Source: Fundidesulfovibrio agrisoli (GTDB taxonomy: Bacteria > Desulfobacterota > Desulfovibrionia > Desulfovibrionales > Desulfovibrionaceae). Taken from it: a DNA stretch of 64,000 nt. Each line of letters opens with the position of its first letter. Position 1 is the first letter of the stretch. Positions 53,306 to 63,020 of the stretch are shown here, piece by piece. The DNA lies in contig NZ_JAKZKX010000001.1 of NCBI RefSeq assembly GCF_022808715.1, positions 186,001-250,000 of the forward strand, read 5' to 3'. Position numbers and translations under genes: made by a program. The notes beneath the pieces are model-generated. The model saw only the letters and a list, made by a program, of their open reading frames with translations. It had not been told where the DNA came from and made no database searches.

Positions 53306-55006
53306 ATGGAACTGACCGGGGCTCAGATTCTCCTCGAGTCTCTCGGACGCGAGGGAGTGGACGTTCTTTTCGGCTTTCCCGGCGGAGCGGTGATAGACAT
53401 CTACCACCAGTTCCCCAACTATCCCAACCTGAAGCATGTGCTGGTACGCCATGAACAGGGCGCCATCCACATGGCGGACGGCTACGCCCGCGCCACGGGC
53501 AAGGTAGGGGTATGCCTCGTAACGTCGGGCCCCGGCGCAACCAACGCAGTAACCGGTATTGCCACGGCCTACATGGACTCCATACCCGTGGTCATCATCA
53601 CCGGGCAGGTTCCCACACCGCTGATCGGAAACGACGCTTTTCAGGAAGTGGACATCGTGGGCATCACGCGCCCCTGCACCAAGCATAACTATCTGGTCAA
53701 GGACGTCACCAAGCTGGCCAGAACCATCAAGGAGGCCTTCTACCTGGCCCAGTCCGGCAGGCCCGGCCCCGTGCTGATCGACCTGCCAAAGGACATACAG
53801 CAGCAGCGCGCCGCCTTCAGCTATCCCAAGAAGGTGAGCATGCGCGGCTACAACCCGCATTACGAACCCAACGTCAAGCAGGTGCGCAAGGTCGCCGAGC
53901 TGATCTGCAAGGCCAAGAACCCCGTGCTCTACGCGGGCGGCGGCGTCATCAGCTCAAGCGCCTCCAAGGAACTCACGAAGCTGGCCCAGGCCCACAACAT
54001 CCCCGTCACGGCGACGCTGATGGGCCTGGGCTGCTTCCCGGGCGACGACCCGCGCTGGCTGGGCATGCTCGGCATGCACGGCACCTTCGCGGCCAACCAC
54101 GCCATCTCCTCGGCCGACCTGCTGCTTGCCGTGGGCGCGCGCTTCGACGACCGCGTCACCGGGAAGCTGAGCGCCTTCGCCTCCAAGGCCACCATCGTGC
54201 ACATCGACATCGACCCCACCTCCATCCAGAAGAACGTGAGCGTGGACGTGCCCGTGGTGGCCGACTGCAGGCTGTTCCTGGAGGCCCTGAACAAGGAGCT
54301 CGCCGAGGTGGTCAAGTCCGGCGCGCCCTGCGCCCCCAAGGACGCCTGGTTCGAGCAGATCACCGCCTGGAAGAAGAAACACCCCCTGACCTACAAACCC
54401 GCCGCCAAGGACGGGCCCATCAAGCCCCAGGCCGTGGTGGAGGCCATCCACAAGCTCACCAAGGGCGACTGCATCATCGCCACCGAGGTGGGCCAGAACC
54501 AGATGTGGGCCGCGCAGTTCTTCAACTACACGAAACCGCGCACCCTGCTGACCTCCGGCGGGCTCGGCACCATGGGCTACGGCTTCCCGGCGGCCATCGG
54601 CGCGCAGGCCGCATTCCCTGAGAAGCTGGTCATCGACGTGGCCGGGGACGGCTCCATCCAGATGTGCATCCAGGAGTTGGCCACCGCCGTGGCCTACAAT
54701 CTGCCGGTGAAGATCGTGATCCTCAACAACGGCTACCTGGGCATGGTGCGCCAGTGGCAGGAGCTCTTCTACGACAGGAACTACTGCAACACCTGCCTGG
54801 ACGTTGCCCCGGACTTCGTGAAGCTGGCCGAGGCCTACGGCGCGGATGGCTTCCGCGTGAAGAAGGCGGAGGATATGGAGGCCACCCTTAAGGCGGCGTT
54901 CGCCTCGCCCAAGCCCTGCATCGTGGACGTGCTGGTGGACCCGGAGGAGAACGTGTACCCCATGGTTCCCGCGGGCAAATCCATCACCGAAATGATCCTG
55001 GTCTAA
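53306..55006 (+). CDS. ilvB: Acetolactate synthase large subunit
   Basis: This 566-residue ThDP enzyme condenses two pyruvates (or pyruvate with 2-ketobutyrate) in the first step of branched-chain amino-acid synthesis. The catalytic Glu is in [15 protein letters not shown] near residue 50. The ThDP/Mg motif reads [16 protein letters not shown], then [17 protein letters not shown] and quinone-like binding regions are typical of the large subunit. It is followed by ilvN ten bases downstream. No leader peptide or T-box could be seen because the ydcH gene lies immediately upstream. Confidence 0.96.
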   Translation: MELTGAQILLESLGREGVDVLFGFPGGAVIDIYHQFPNYPNLKHVLVRHEQGAIHMADGYARATGKVGVCLVTSGPGATNAVTGIATAYMDSIPVVIITGQVPTPLIGNDAFQEVDIVGITRPCTKHNYLVKDVTKLARTIKEAFYLAQSGRPGPVLIDLPKDIQQQRAAFSYPKKVSMRGYNPHYEPNVKQVRKVAELICKAKNPVLYAGGGVISSSASKELTKLAQAHNIPVTATLMGLGCFPGDDPRWLGMLGMHGTFAANHAISSADLLLAVGARFDDRVTGKLSAFASKATIVHIDIDPTSIQKNVSVDVPVVADCRLFLEALNKELAEVVKSGAPCAPKDAWFEQITAWKKKHPLTYKPAAKDGPIKPQAVVEAIHKLTKGDCIIATEVGQNQMWAAQFFNYTKPRTLLTSGGLGTMGYGFPAAIGAQAAFPEKLVIDVAGDGSIQMCIQELATAVAYNLPVKIVILNNGYLGMVRQWQELFYDRNYCNTCLDVAPDFVKLAEAYGADGFRVKKAEDMEATLKAAFASPKPCIVDVLVDPEENVYPMVPAGKSITEMILV

Positions 55007-55016
55007 GGAGGACGCC

Positions 55017-55496
55017 GTGCGCCACATACTCTCTATCCTGGTGGAAAACGAACCCGGCGTCCTGTCCCGCGTATCCGGCCTGTTCAGCGGCAGGGGCTTC
55101 AACATCGAAACCCTCAACGTGGCCCCCACCCTCGAGGACGGCGTCTCCATCATGACCATCACCACGGTGGGGGACGAGCAGATCATCGAGCAGATCATCA
55201 AGCAGCTGCGCAAGCTGGTCACGGTGATAAAGGTGGTCGACCTGACCGAGGTCAAGAACGTCGAGCGGGAGATGATGCTGCTCAAGGTCTCCGCCGAGGA
55301 CGGCAAACGGGCGGAGATCCTGCGTATCGTGGACGTGTTCCGTTGCAAGGTGGTGGACGTGGGCTTCGACGAGCTCACCATCGAGATCACCGGCACGCAG
55401 GACAAGCTCTCCGCGCTCATCAACCTCATGCAGCGTTTCGGCATCAAGGAGATCGCCCGCACCGGCGCGGTGGCCATGCGGCGCAGCATGCAGTAA
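55017..55496 (+). CDS. ilvN: Acetolactate synthase small subunit
   Basis: This 159-residue regulatory subunit starts with GTG 55017. An N-terminal ACT domain (HILSILVENEPGVLSRVSGL, FNIETLNVAPT) binds valine, and a C-terminal domain (EREMMLLKVSAEDGKRAEI, EITGTQDKLSALINLM) completes the fold. It binds IlvB and gives end-product control. The length fits the full-sized form (IlvH) rather than the short IlvN, so ilvH would be an equally good name. Confidence 0.93.
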   Translation: MRHILSILVENEPGVLSRVSGLFSGRGFNIETLNVAPTLEDGVSIMTITTVGDEQIIEQIIKQLRKLVTVIKVVDLTEVKNVEREMMLLKVSAEDGKRAEILRIVDVFRCKVVDVGFDELTIEITGTQDKLSALINLMQRFGIKEIARTGAVAMRRSMQ

Positions 55497-55510
55497 ATTC
55501 GCTTGAGCTC

Positions 55511-55539
55511 CGCCCGGCCGCACCAGATGCGGCCGGGCG
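55511..55539 (+). terminator. GC-rich hairpin after ilvN
   Basis: A 12-bp perfect stem (55511-55522 with 55528-55539) with a five-base loop follows the ilvN stop. It lacks a T-tract, so it may attenuate or stabilise rather than fully terminate. Confidence 0.5.
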
Positions 55540-55574
55540 AAGCGATCGCTTCACGTCGGCTGGGCGGGTTCGCC

Positions 55575-55603
55575 TTGCCAGTTTTACACTTTTCGGCTAT
55601 TTT
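55575..55603 (+). promoter_or_regulatory. Probable sigma-70 promoter for ilvC
   Basis: TTGCCA (55575-55580) and TATTTT (55598-55603) are separated by 17 bases in an unusually AT-rich stretch, about 60 bases before the ilvC start. This suggests that ilvC has its own promoter in addition to read-through from ilvBN. Confidence 0.45.
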
Positions 55604-55651
55604 TCCCCTTCTTACGCACAAGCCCGCCATTACCGCACAGTGATTTGATAA

Positions 55652-56655
<1,004 letters not shown>

Positions 56656-56656
<1 letters not shown>

Positions 56657-56676
56657 ACAGGTTCTGCCTGTTTTTT
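56656..56676 (+). terminator. Terminator 1 after ilvC
   Basis: AACAGG (56656-56661) pairs with CCTGTT (56667-56672) around a five-base loop, followed by a run of T. It overlaps the last base of the ilvC stop codon. Confidence 0.7.
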
Positions 56677-56678
56677 AG

Positions 56679-56714
56679 GGCCGTGGTTCTGGACGGAACC
56701 ACGGCCTTTTCTTA
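56679..56714 (+). terminator. Terminator 2 after ilvC
   Basis: An 11-bp perfect stem (56679-56689 with 56696-56706) followed by TTTTCTT. It is stronger than the first hairpin and closes the ilv transcript. Confidence 0.9.
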
Positions 56715-56811
56715 TTAATGACGAGCGGGGAGGCGCGTCTCGCGGCTTCCCGCCGGTTCTCCGCCCAAGAGGCGCAGCCGGATGTATGCGTATAGTCCTG
56801 AAGGTGCGCCC

Positions 56812-57234
56812 ATGCCGAACCTCATACGCCAAGTGTTCCTCGTGACGGCCATCCTCGCTGTGCTGGCCGCGCAGGCGCACGCCCAGCAAAAGCGCGACGG
56901 CCACTACTGGCGCACCATCCCGGAGACCGAGAAGATCGATATCATCCTCGGCTTCTACGACGGCATGGCCCTCTCCGAAGGGCTGGTCCAGGTTGTCATC
57001 CGCGACAACTACACCATCTGCTCCGAAGTCATCGAGAGCATCATGACCCAGACCGCCCGCTACATGGACAACCTGAGCACCATGGACGCGGCCACCGGGC
57101 TGGACAAATTCTACGACGACCCCGCCAACCGCAACATCCCCATTTCCTGGGGCATGTGGGTGGTGGCCCGCAAGGCCAAAGGCGACAAGAATCTCGGCCC
57201 CTTCATCAAGGAACTCAGGAAGGCCCATAAATGA
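56812..57234 (+). CDS. Secreted protein of unknown function
   Basis: The protein has 140 residues from the ATG at 56812. A signal peptide (FLVTAILAVLAAQAHA) precedes a mature part with the motif IILGFYDGMALSEGLVQVVI and two Cys-free helical segments. I recognise no family. Its TGA overlaps the ATG of the bacteriohemerythrin gene (ATGA), so the two are translated together. The possible longer start at 56782 adds residues before the signal peptide and is less likely. Confidence 0.7.
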   Translation: MPNLIRQVFLVTAILAVLAAQAHAQQKRDGHYWRTIPETEKIDIILGFYDGMALSEGLVQVVIRDNYTICSEVIESIMTQTARYMDNLSTMDAATGLDKFYDDPANRNIPISWGMWVVARKAKGDKNLGPFIKELRKAHK

Positions 57235-57641
57235 TCGCAGCCATCGACATGACGGACCCGGCTCTGGTCATGGGCCACGCCTCCATCGACGAGCAGCACC
57301 GCGCCCTGGTGGGCATGATCGAGGAGCTGGACGAGCGCATGGCGCGCGGCGAGTTCGGCCAGGGCGTGCTCGACGCCATCCAGGGCATGATGGCCTACGC
57401 CGCCACCCATTTCGATGACGAAGAAAGCCTCATGCGCGAAGCCGAATGGCCGAACCAGGCTGAACACAGGGCCATGCACGCGGAGTTCATGCAGAAGACC
57501 GGGGGATTCTTCGAGGACGCCCCCGCGGACAGCGAGTGGACATCCCTGGACGTGCTGCGCTTCCTGCTGCACTGGCTGCTCAAGCACATCAAGATCGAGG
57601 ACAGGCGCTTCTTCGACTGGCTGACGGAACGGAGCGCGTAA
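57231..57641 (+). CDS. Bacteriohemerythrin
   Basis: This 136-residue single-domain hemerythrin has all the di-iron ligands in order: His23 (IDEQHRALVGM), His60 and Glu64 (ATHFDDEES), His79 and His83 (AEHRAMHAEF), and His119 with Asp124 (LLKHIKIED). Such proteins bind oxygen reversibly and in anaerobes help with oxygen sensing, storage or detoxification. The gene starts within the stop of the secreted-protein gene. Confidence 0.95.
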   Translation: MIAAIDMTDPALVMGHASIDEQHRALVGMIEELDERMARGEFGQGVLDAIQGMMAYAATHFDDEESLMREAEWPNQAEHRAMHAEFMQKTGGFFEDAPADSEWTSLDVLRFLLHWLLKHIKIEDRRFFDWLTERSA

Positions 57642-57700
57642 CCGTCCAGGCCTTCACCGCCAGCGGGGCGCTACCTGCTCCCGCCACGAGAAACCGAAAA

Positions 57701-57742
57701 CGCCAGGCACTCCCTTTTTGGGGATGCCTGGCGTCTGATTTT
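57701..57742. terminator. Bidirectional terminator between convergent genes
   Basis: CGCCAGGCA (57701-57709) pairs with TGCCTGGCG (57725-57733), and TCCC (57711-57714) pairs with GGGA (57721-57724), one base bulged. T-rich tracts lie on both sides (TCTGATTTTA on plus, TTTTCGG on minus). It separates the bacteriohemerythrin and DUF1254 genes. Confidence 0.88.
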
Positions 57743-57757
57743 ATGCCGTTTTCCGGG

Positions 57758-59224
57758 CTAACGCGTCACGGCAAGGCTCGGCGGGTTCCACGTCCCCGAT
57801 CCCGGGGGCAGGATCGATGGCGGCGTGGCCTTGGGCCAATACAGGCGCATGACCAGGTAGATGGGGCCGTTGGGCGCGGGCAGCCAGTTGGACTCCTTGG
57901 CCTTACCTGGCGATTTGTTCTGAATGTACATAGTCAGGGATCCGTCCGGATTCTTCTTCATCCCCGGCAGCATTGGCGAGTTGATCAGGTAACGGTCGAT
58001 GGGGTTTTCAATCAGCAGTTGGGTCTTGCCGTCGTACATCGTGACCGACCAGAAGGCATTCACAGGAGGCAGTTGCCCTGCTGGGAAGGTGAGGGTGTAA
58101 TCGTGCTTGGAGCCGTCCAGAATCTCCCCGTTCGGCAGTGTCTTCGTCATGGGGTATACGGCCTCGACCGCGTCGTTGCCGTAGATGCCGGCCTTGGCAG
58201 CCGCCGCACGCATGAGCCAGTTGCCATTGTAGAAAGCCCGATCGCCGAACACTGAGGCGATGACCCAACCGTTGGCCTTCGCCCCGGCGTTCTCCTCGGC
58301 TTGAACGATCTTCTTCTCGCCGTCCGCCATGCCGAGCAGCACGGCGACCTTGTGCTCCATGGAAAGGTCCTTGAAGTCGAAGGTCTTGCCCGGGCCGACG
58401 CCGATGCGCGCCAACTTGGCGCGGATGGCCTGCTCCTCGGGGCCGGCCGGGGCGAAGCGAAGGGCGAAGTCGAGGTAGTCGAAGAAGCCGGTCTTGATCT
58501 TTTCCTTGTCGATGGGAGGGAATTCCAGCGACGCGGGTGCGGGCGGGGCCGGACGGCCGAGGAAGGCCGAAAGCGGGCGCGCCTTGTAGCCGGACTGCAC
58601 CTTGACCACGTTCGGCATGTCCTTGGGGTTGAAGAGCTGGGTGCGGAAGATGGCCGCGGAGAATTCCGTGGTGGACCTGAACACCCGCTTGATCCCCGGA
58701 GGGGTCTCGCCCTTCCAATTCGGCCCCACGACCAGGTAGTCTCCGGCGTCGCTGCCGGTGGCGCGGCTGCCGATGTAGCCGTAGTTGAAGGTGTTGCCGT
58801 CGCAGAGCATCACCGAGTAGTACCGCTTCTTCTCAACCTTGGGGACGCTCAGCACCATGGGCTCGGCGCGCAGGTCGAGCCAGAGCATGGAGTAAGGCGT
58901 ATCGCTGTTGGGCGTGATGACGGTGGTGTCCTTGTAGGTGAAAACGCGGGCCTCGTTGCTGATCTGGTTGAAGGGGGCCTTGAATTGGCCCGAGTTGCGG
59001 TCGACAGAGAACTCATACATCACATCGTAGTTCATCACGATGGGCAGGCCGTAGATGAAACCTTCCTCGGCGATGGCCCGGGTCTCGGCGATGTCTGGCC
59101 TGTCCTTTTGCCCTTTTTCCGCGCGGTTGATGCTGTCCTTCATGTTCGCGCAACCCGACAGCATGGTGGCCGCCAGGGCCAGGGCCACGGTGACGTTCAG
59201 CAGCGTCCGGCTATACTTTCCCAT
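57758..59224 (-). CDS. DUF1254/DUF1214 domain lipoprotein
   Basis: This 488-residue lipoprotein has a signal peptide with lipobox LSGC (Cys25) and the two-domain DUF1254-DUF1214 fold: FIYGLPIVMNYDVMYEFSVD, TVITPNSDTPYSMLWLDLRA, then PVNAFWSVTMYDGKTQLLIE near residue 385. Members occur in the envelope of many bacteria with no agreed role. It lies 44 bases downstream of fdhB on the same strand and before a terminator, so it may be the last gene of the formate dehydrogenase transcript. Confidence 0.82.
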   Translation of the reverse strand: MGKYSRTLLNVTVALALAATMLSGCANMKDSINRAEKGQKDRPDIAETRAIAEEGFIYGLPIVMNYDVMYEFSVDRNSGQFKAPFNQISNEARVFTYKDTTVITPNSDTPYSMLWLDLRAEPMVLSVPKVEKKRYYSVMLCDGNTFNYGYIGSRATGSDAGDYLVVGPNWKGETPPGIKRVFRSTTEFSAAIFRTQLFNPKDMPNVVKVQSGYKARPLSAFLGRPAPPAPASLEFPPIDKEKIKTGFFDYLDFALRFAPAGPEEQAIRAKLARIGVGPGKTFDFKDLSMEHKVAVLLGMADGEKKIVQAEENAGAKANGWVIASVFGDRAFYNGNWLMRAAAAKAGIYGNDAVEAVYPMTKTLPNGEILDGSKHDYTLTFPAGQLPPVNAFWSVTMYDGKTQLLIENPIDRYLINSPMLPGMKKNPDGSLTMYIQNKSPGKAKESNWLPAPNGPIYLVMRLYWPKATPPSILPPGSGTWNPPSLAVTR

Positions 59225-59268
59225 AGATGTTGCACCCTTCAGGTATCATTGGACGTGGAGCGCAATGC

Positions 59269-59985
59269 TTACGCCTGCCTCGCCAGTTTCCCCAGCAGCT
59301 CCCGCCGCGAGAGGACTTTGGGCTTCCCGGGGCGCGCGGCCATAAGGTGCGCGTAGTAGAGGCTGGGATGCACCTCGGCCAGGAATATCACCCTTACGTC
59401 GGAAACGTCCACCAGCATGGCGTGGGGCTTCTTGCGCCTGACCTGCTCCAGGCGCTTGGCGGCCATGTCCAGCATGTCCTGGCGGTCTCCGAAGTGCATG
59501 GTGTTGGTGGGGCAGGTCTTCACGCAGGCCGGGAGCATGCCGTTCGTGACCCTGTCGATGCACATGTTGCACTTGGTGAGGGCTCCCGTCTCCGGGTTGG
59601 GGCGGGGGATGTCGTAGGGGCAGGCGTTGCGGATCTCCGTGGCGTCCAGCTTCTTGGTGCGCTCTGTGTAGAGCACCGCGCCGGTGGCCGGGTCCTGCAC
59701 GATGGCCTCGGGGTCGTACATGTCCGCCACCATCTTGCAGGGCGGCTGCAGGCAGTGGCGGCACTGCTCCGGGAAGAAGAGCCAGCGCAGAGCGCCGTCC
59801 ACCACCACCTCGCTGAAGCGGACCAGCTTGAAGGTGGAGGAGGAGAGGTCCGGCGGGTTCTGGTATCCGCCGGTTTGGACCGTCTCCACCACCTTCTGGT
59901 TCTTCCATTGCTTGCACGCCACCTGGCAGCCCCGGCACGCGGTGCAGCGGGTCTGGTCTATGAAGAAGGATTTTCCCGGGATCAT
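59269..59985 (-). CDS. fdhB: Formate dehydrogenase iron-sulfur (beta) subunit
   Basis: This 238-residue ferredoxin-like subunit has 12 cysteines in the pattern expected for three [4Fe-4S] clusters: CTACRGCQVAC, CRHCLQPPC, NACPYD, CNMC and PACVKTC. It lacks the C-terminal membrane anchor of FdnH/FdoH, so it is the soluble periplasmic type seen in Desulfovibrio. With no signal peptide of its own it is probably exported together with FdhA through the Tat system. It follows fdhA by ten bases. Confidence 0.92.
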   Translation of the reverse strand: MIPGKSFFIDQTRCTACRGCQVACKQWKNQKVVETVQTGGYQNPPDLSSSTFKLVRFSEVVVDGALRWLFFPEQCRHCLQPPCKMVADMYDPEAIVQDPATGAVLYTERTKKLDATEIRNACPYDIPRPNPETGALTKCNMCIDRVTNGMLPACVKTCPTNTMHFGDRQDMLDMAAKRLEQVRRKKPHAMLVDVSDVRVIFLAEVHPSLYYAHLMAARPGKPKVLSRRELLGKLARQA

Positions 59986-59995
59986 GGCTGCACCT

Positions 59996-62900
59996 CTATG
60001 CCTTGCGGACGTTGACCATGAAGGCCTTGGTTTCCGGGATGCCCGTGTTGGGATCGCCGACTGAGGGGCTGAGCAGGTTGGCCGAGTCCGCGCCGCCCGC
60101 ATTGGGCTGCATCCAGCCGAACTGCCAGGGTATGCCCACCAGGTGCACCGTCCTGCCCATGACCGTCATGGGCTGAAGGCGCTGGGTCACGATTGCCGTC
60201 ACCGTCACCGAGCCGCGAACGGATTCCAGCGTGGCCTTGTCGCCGTTCTGGATGCCGAGCTCGCGCGCCAGCTGCACGCTCAGCTCGCAGAAGCCCTGGG
60301 GCTGGCATTCGCGCAGCCAGCCGGTCTGGCGGGTCATGGTGCCGGACTGCCACTGCTCGGTGACGCGGTAGGTGGTGCAGACGTAGGGGTACTTGGGGTC
60401 CTCCACGGATTTGGGCTCGTGCGCGAAGGTCAGGGCCGTGGGATTGGAGCGCAACGGCGAGAAGGGCTGCACCTTCAGCGGGCTCTCCATGGGCTCGTAG
60501 TGCTCCGGGAAGGGGCCGTCCGCGCGGCCCGCGCCGAACAGGTGCCCGCAGCCGTCGGCCTGCATGATGAAGGGGTACTTCTCCCCGGGCTTCATGCCGC
60601 CGTCGGGCACGTCGCCAACCCATTTGCCGTCTTTCCAGGCGATGACCGGGCGGGCGGGGTTGGTGGGGTTGCCGGCGTTGTCGGTGGAGGCCCGGTTGTA
60701 GAGGATGCGCCTGTTGGCGGGCCAGGAGTAGGCCCAGTTGGGGAACAGGCCCAGGGCCTCCTGGACGGAGTCCTGCGTGCGGTCGCGCCGGGCCATCATG
60801 TTGCCGGCATCGGTGTAGGAGCCCGAGAAGATCCAGCAGCCGCAGCAGGTGGAGCCGTCGTCGGTGAGGGTCGCGAACCCGGGCACCTGTTGCCCGGCCT
60901 TGAAGGTCTGGCCGCCCACCGTGGCGTCCTTGAGGAAGGTGCCGTTGAGCCGCTTGGCTACCTTTGCCGCGTCATAGGTGTCGCCGGTTTCGTAGTCGAC
61001 GAACAGCCCGGCGATTGGTTCGGGGAACGCCCCCCCCTCCTTGGCGTAGAGCGCCCGGATGTGCTTCCACAATCCCAGCATGATGTCGCCGTCGGAGCGG
61101 GACTGGCCCATGGGGGCCGCGTTGCGGTGGCGCCACTGGAGCCAACGCCCCGAGTTGACCACCGCGCCTTCCTTCTCCACGCTGATGCAGGCCGGGAGCA
61201 GGAACACTTCGGTCTTGATCTTCTTGGGGTCCACGCCCGGGCCGCGCCAGAAGTTGGAGCTCTCGTTGTGGAAGAGGTTGACGTTGACCATGAAGTCCAG
61301 CGTCTCGAAGGCCTTGCGCGTCTTGCCCGCGTTGGCGCTGCCACCTGCGGGGTTTTGGCCCCAGACGAACAGGCCCTTGAAGCCGCCCTGGGTCATGCGT
61401 TCGAAGATGGAGAGCCACGTGTAGTCGATGATCCTCACGTCATCGACCTTGGGCATCCAGGCGTAGCCGGTCTCCAGGTCGGGCTCCGGATAGACGGCCT
61501 TGATGTAGGAGGCCATGTATTTCGGGTAGTTGGACCACCAGTTCAGGCTCATGGGGTCCTTGTTCTTCGGGGTGGCCCCATTCAGGTATTCGGCCAGGGT
61601 GGTCCAGGATGCCTTGGGCGTGGCCAGATAGCCCGGGAGGTAGTCGCAGATGAGAGCGATGTCCGTGGTGCCCTGTACGTTGGATTCGCCGCGCAGGGCG
61701 TTCACGCCGCCGCCCGCCACGCCGATGTTGCCCAGCAGCAGCTGGATCATGGCCAGGGAGCGGATGTTCTGCACGCCCACGGTGTGCTGGCACTGGCCCA
61801 TGGCGTAGAGGATGGTCCCGGACTTGTCCGGCTTGCCCGTGGCCGCGAAGGTGCTCCAGACGAGCTCCAGCTTCTCCTTGGGGATGCCCGTGACGGAGGA
61901 GACCGTGTCGATGTCGTAGCGGGAGTAGTGCTTCTTGAGCAGCTGCATCACGCAACGCGGGTGGGCCAGGGTCTGGTCCTTCTTCGGGACGCCGTTCTCG
62001 TCGGTCTCGTAGGCCCAGCTTGATTTGTCGTAGGCCGTCTTGGCGGTGTCCCAGCCGGAGAAGTAGCCGTCCTTGAAGGAGAAACCCTCGCTCACGATGA
62101 AGGGAGCGTTGGTGTACTCCGCCACGTAGGGCATCTGGAAGAGGTTGTTGTCCAGGATGTACTTCATCATCCCGCCGAAGAAGGCCACGTCCGTGCCGGA
62201 GCGGATGAAGGAGTGGATGTCCGCCTTGGCGGAGGTGCGGGTGAAGCGCGGGTCGACGTGGATGAGCGTGGCCCCGTTCTCCATGGCGCGCGTCACCCAC
62301 TTGAAGGAGATGGGGTGGTTCTCTGCGGCGTTGCTGCCCATGATGAGCAGCACGTCGGCGTTCTTGAGGTCGATCCAGTGGTTGGTCATGGCCCCGCGCC
62401 CGAAGGATTCGGCCAGGGCGCCCACGGTGGAGCTGTGGCAGATGCGGGCGTGGCTGTCGATGTAGACGAGGCCCAGGGCGCGCAGCATGGCCTGGAGCAG
62501 CCAGCCCTCCTCGTTGTCGATGGCGGCCGAGCCCACCGAGGCCAGGGCTCTGGTGCGGTTCAGGGGCTGGCCCTTGGCGTTGGCTGTCTCGAAGCTGGCG
62601 TCGCGCACGTCCTTGACCTTGCGGGCGATGCGGGCCAGCGCCCAATCCCAGGGCTTCTCCTCCCACTTGTCGGAGTAGGGAGCGCGGTAGAGCACGCTGG
62701 TGACGCGGGGGCTCTGCTCCGTGGTCTCGAAGATGGAGGAGCCCTTGGGGCAGAGGGTGCCCTCGTTGATGGGATGGTCGGGGTCGCCCTCGATGTTCAC
62801 GGCGCGCCCGGTGGCGGGGTTGGTGTTCACCAGCAGCCCGCAGCCCACCGCGCAGTAGCAGCAGATCGACGTGCCCACCTTCGTGTCGGCTGTTTTCAGG

Positions 62901-63010
62901 GTATAGGCGTAGGCTCGTGCCGGGGACAGGTCGAACCCGAGGCCGCCGAAGGCCGCCGCGGTGGCCGTGGCCGTCGCCGCCTTGAGGAAGTCGCGTCGTT
63001 TCAAGTTCAT
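59996..63010 (-). CDS. fdhA: Formate dehydrogenase catalytic (alpha) subunit, cysteine form
   Basis: This 1004-residue molybdopterin or tungstopterin enzyme oxidises formate in the periplasm. The Tat signal is KRRDFLKAATATATAAAF. One [4Fe-4S] cluster is bound by Cys50, Cys53, Cys57 (CCYCAVGC) and Cys87 (LCPKG). The residue normally selenocysteine is Cys191, encoded by TGC at 62438-62440, in SHARICHSSTVGALAESFGRGAMTNHW (split in my reading as two overlapping motifs). Length and order match FdnG-type and Desulfovibrio enzymes. It precedes fdhB by ten bases. Confidence 0.95.
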   Translation of the reverse strand: MNLKRRDFLKAATATATAAAFGGLGFDLSPARAYAYTLKTADTKVGTSICCYCAVGCGLLVNTNPATGRAVNIEGDPDHPINEGTLCPKGSSIFETTEQSPRVTSVLYRAPYSDKWEEKPWDWALARIARKVKDVRDASFETANAKGQPLNRTRALASVGSAAIDNEEGWLLQAMLRALGLVYIDSHARICHSSTVGALAESFGRGAMTNHWIDLKNADVLLIMGSNAAENHPISFKWVTRAMENGATLIHVDPRFTRTSAKADIHSFIRSGTDVAFFGGMMKYILDNNLFQMPYVAEYTNAPFIVSEGFSFKDGYFSGWDTAKTAYDKSSWAYETDENGVPKKDQTLAHPRCVMQLLKKHYSRYDIDTVSSVTGIPKEKLELVWSTFAATGKPDKSGTILYAMGQCQHTVGVQNIRSLAMIQLLLGNIGVAGGGVNALRGESNVQGTTDIALICDYLPGYLATPKASWTTLAEYLNGATPKNKDPMSLNWWSNYPKYMASYIKAVYPEPDLETGYAWMPKVDDVRIIDYTWLSIFERMTQGGFKGLFVWGQNPAGGSANAGKTRKAFETLDFMVNVNLFHNESSNFWRGPGVDPKKIKTEVFLLPACISVEKEGAVVNSGRWLQWRHRNAAPMGQSRSDGDIMLGLWKHIRALYAKEGGAFPEPIAGLFVDYETGDTYDAAKVAKRLNGTFLKDATVGGQTFKAGQQVPGFATLTDDGSTCCGCWIFSGSYTDAGNMMARRDRTQDSVQEALGLFPNWAYSWPANRRILYNRASTDNAGNPTNPARPVIAWKDGKWVGDVPDGGMKPGEKYPFIMQADGCGHLFGAGRADGPFPEHYEPMESPLKVQPFSPLRSNPTALTFAHEPKSVEDPKYPYVCTTYRVTEQWQSGTMTRQTGWLRECQPQGFCELSVQLARELGIQNGDKATLESVRGSVTVTAIVTQRLQPMTVMGRTVHLVGIPWQFGWMQPNAGGADSANLLSPSVGDPNTGIPETKAFMVNVRKA

Positions 63011-63020
63011 GGGATGCTCC

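Noticed and set aside
53041-53306. A T-box or leader-peptide attenuator before ilvB
   Set aside because: The ydcH gene occupies the space up to three bases before ilvB and no leader peptide rich in branched-chain residues was seen.
62438-62440. A selenocysteine codon in fdhA
   Set aside because: The codon at the active-site position is TGC, not TGA, and the gene reads through as a normal cysteine codon.
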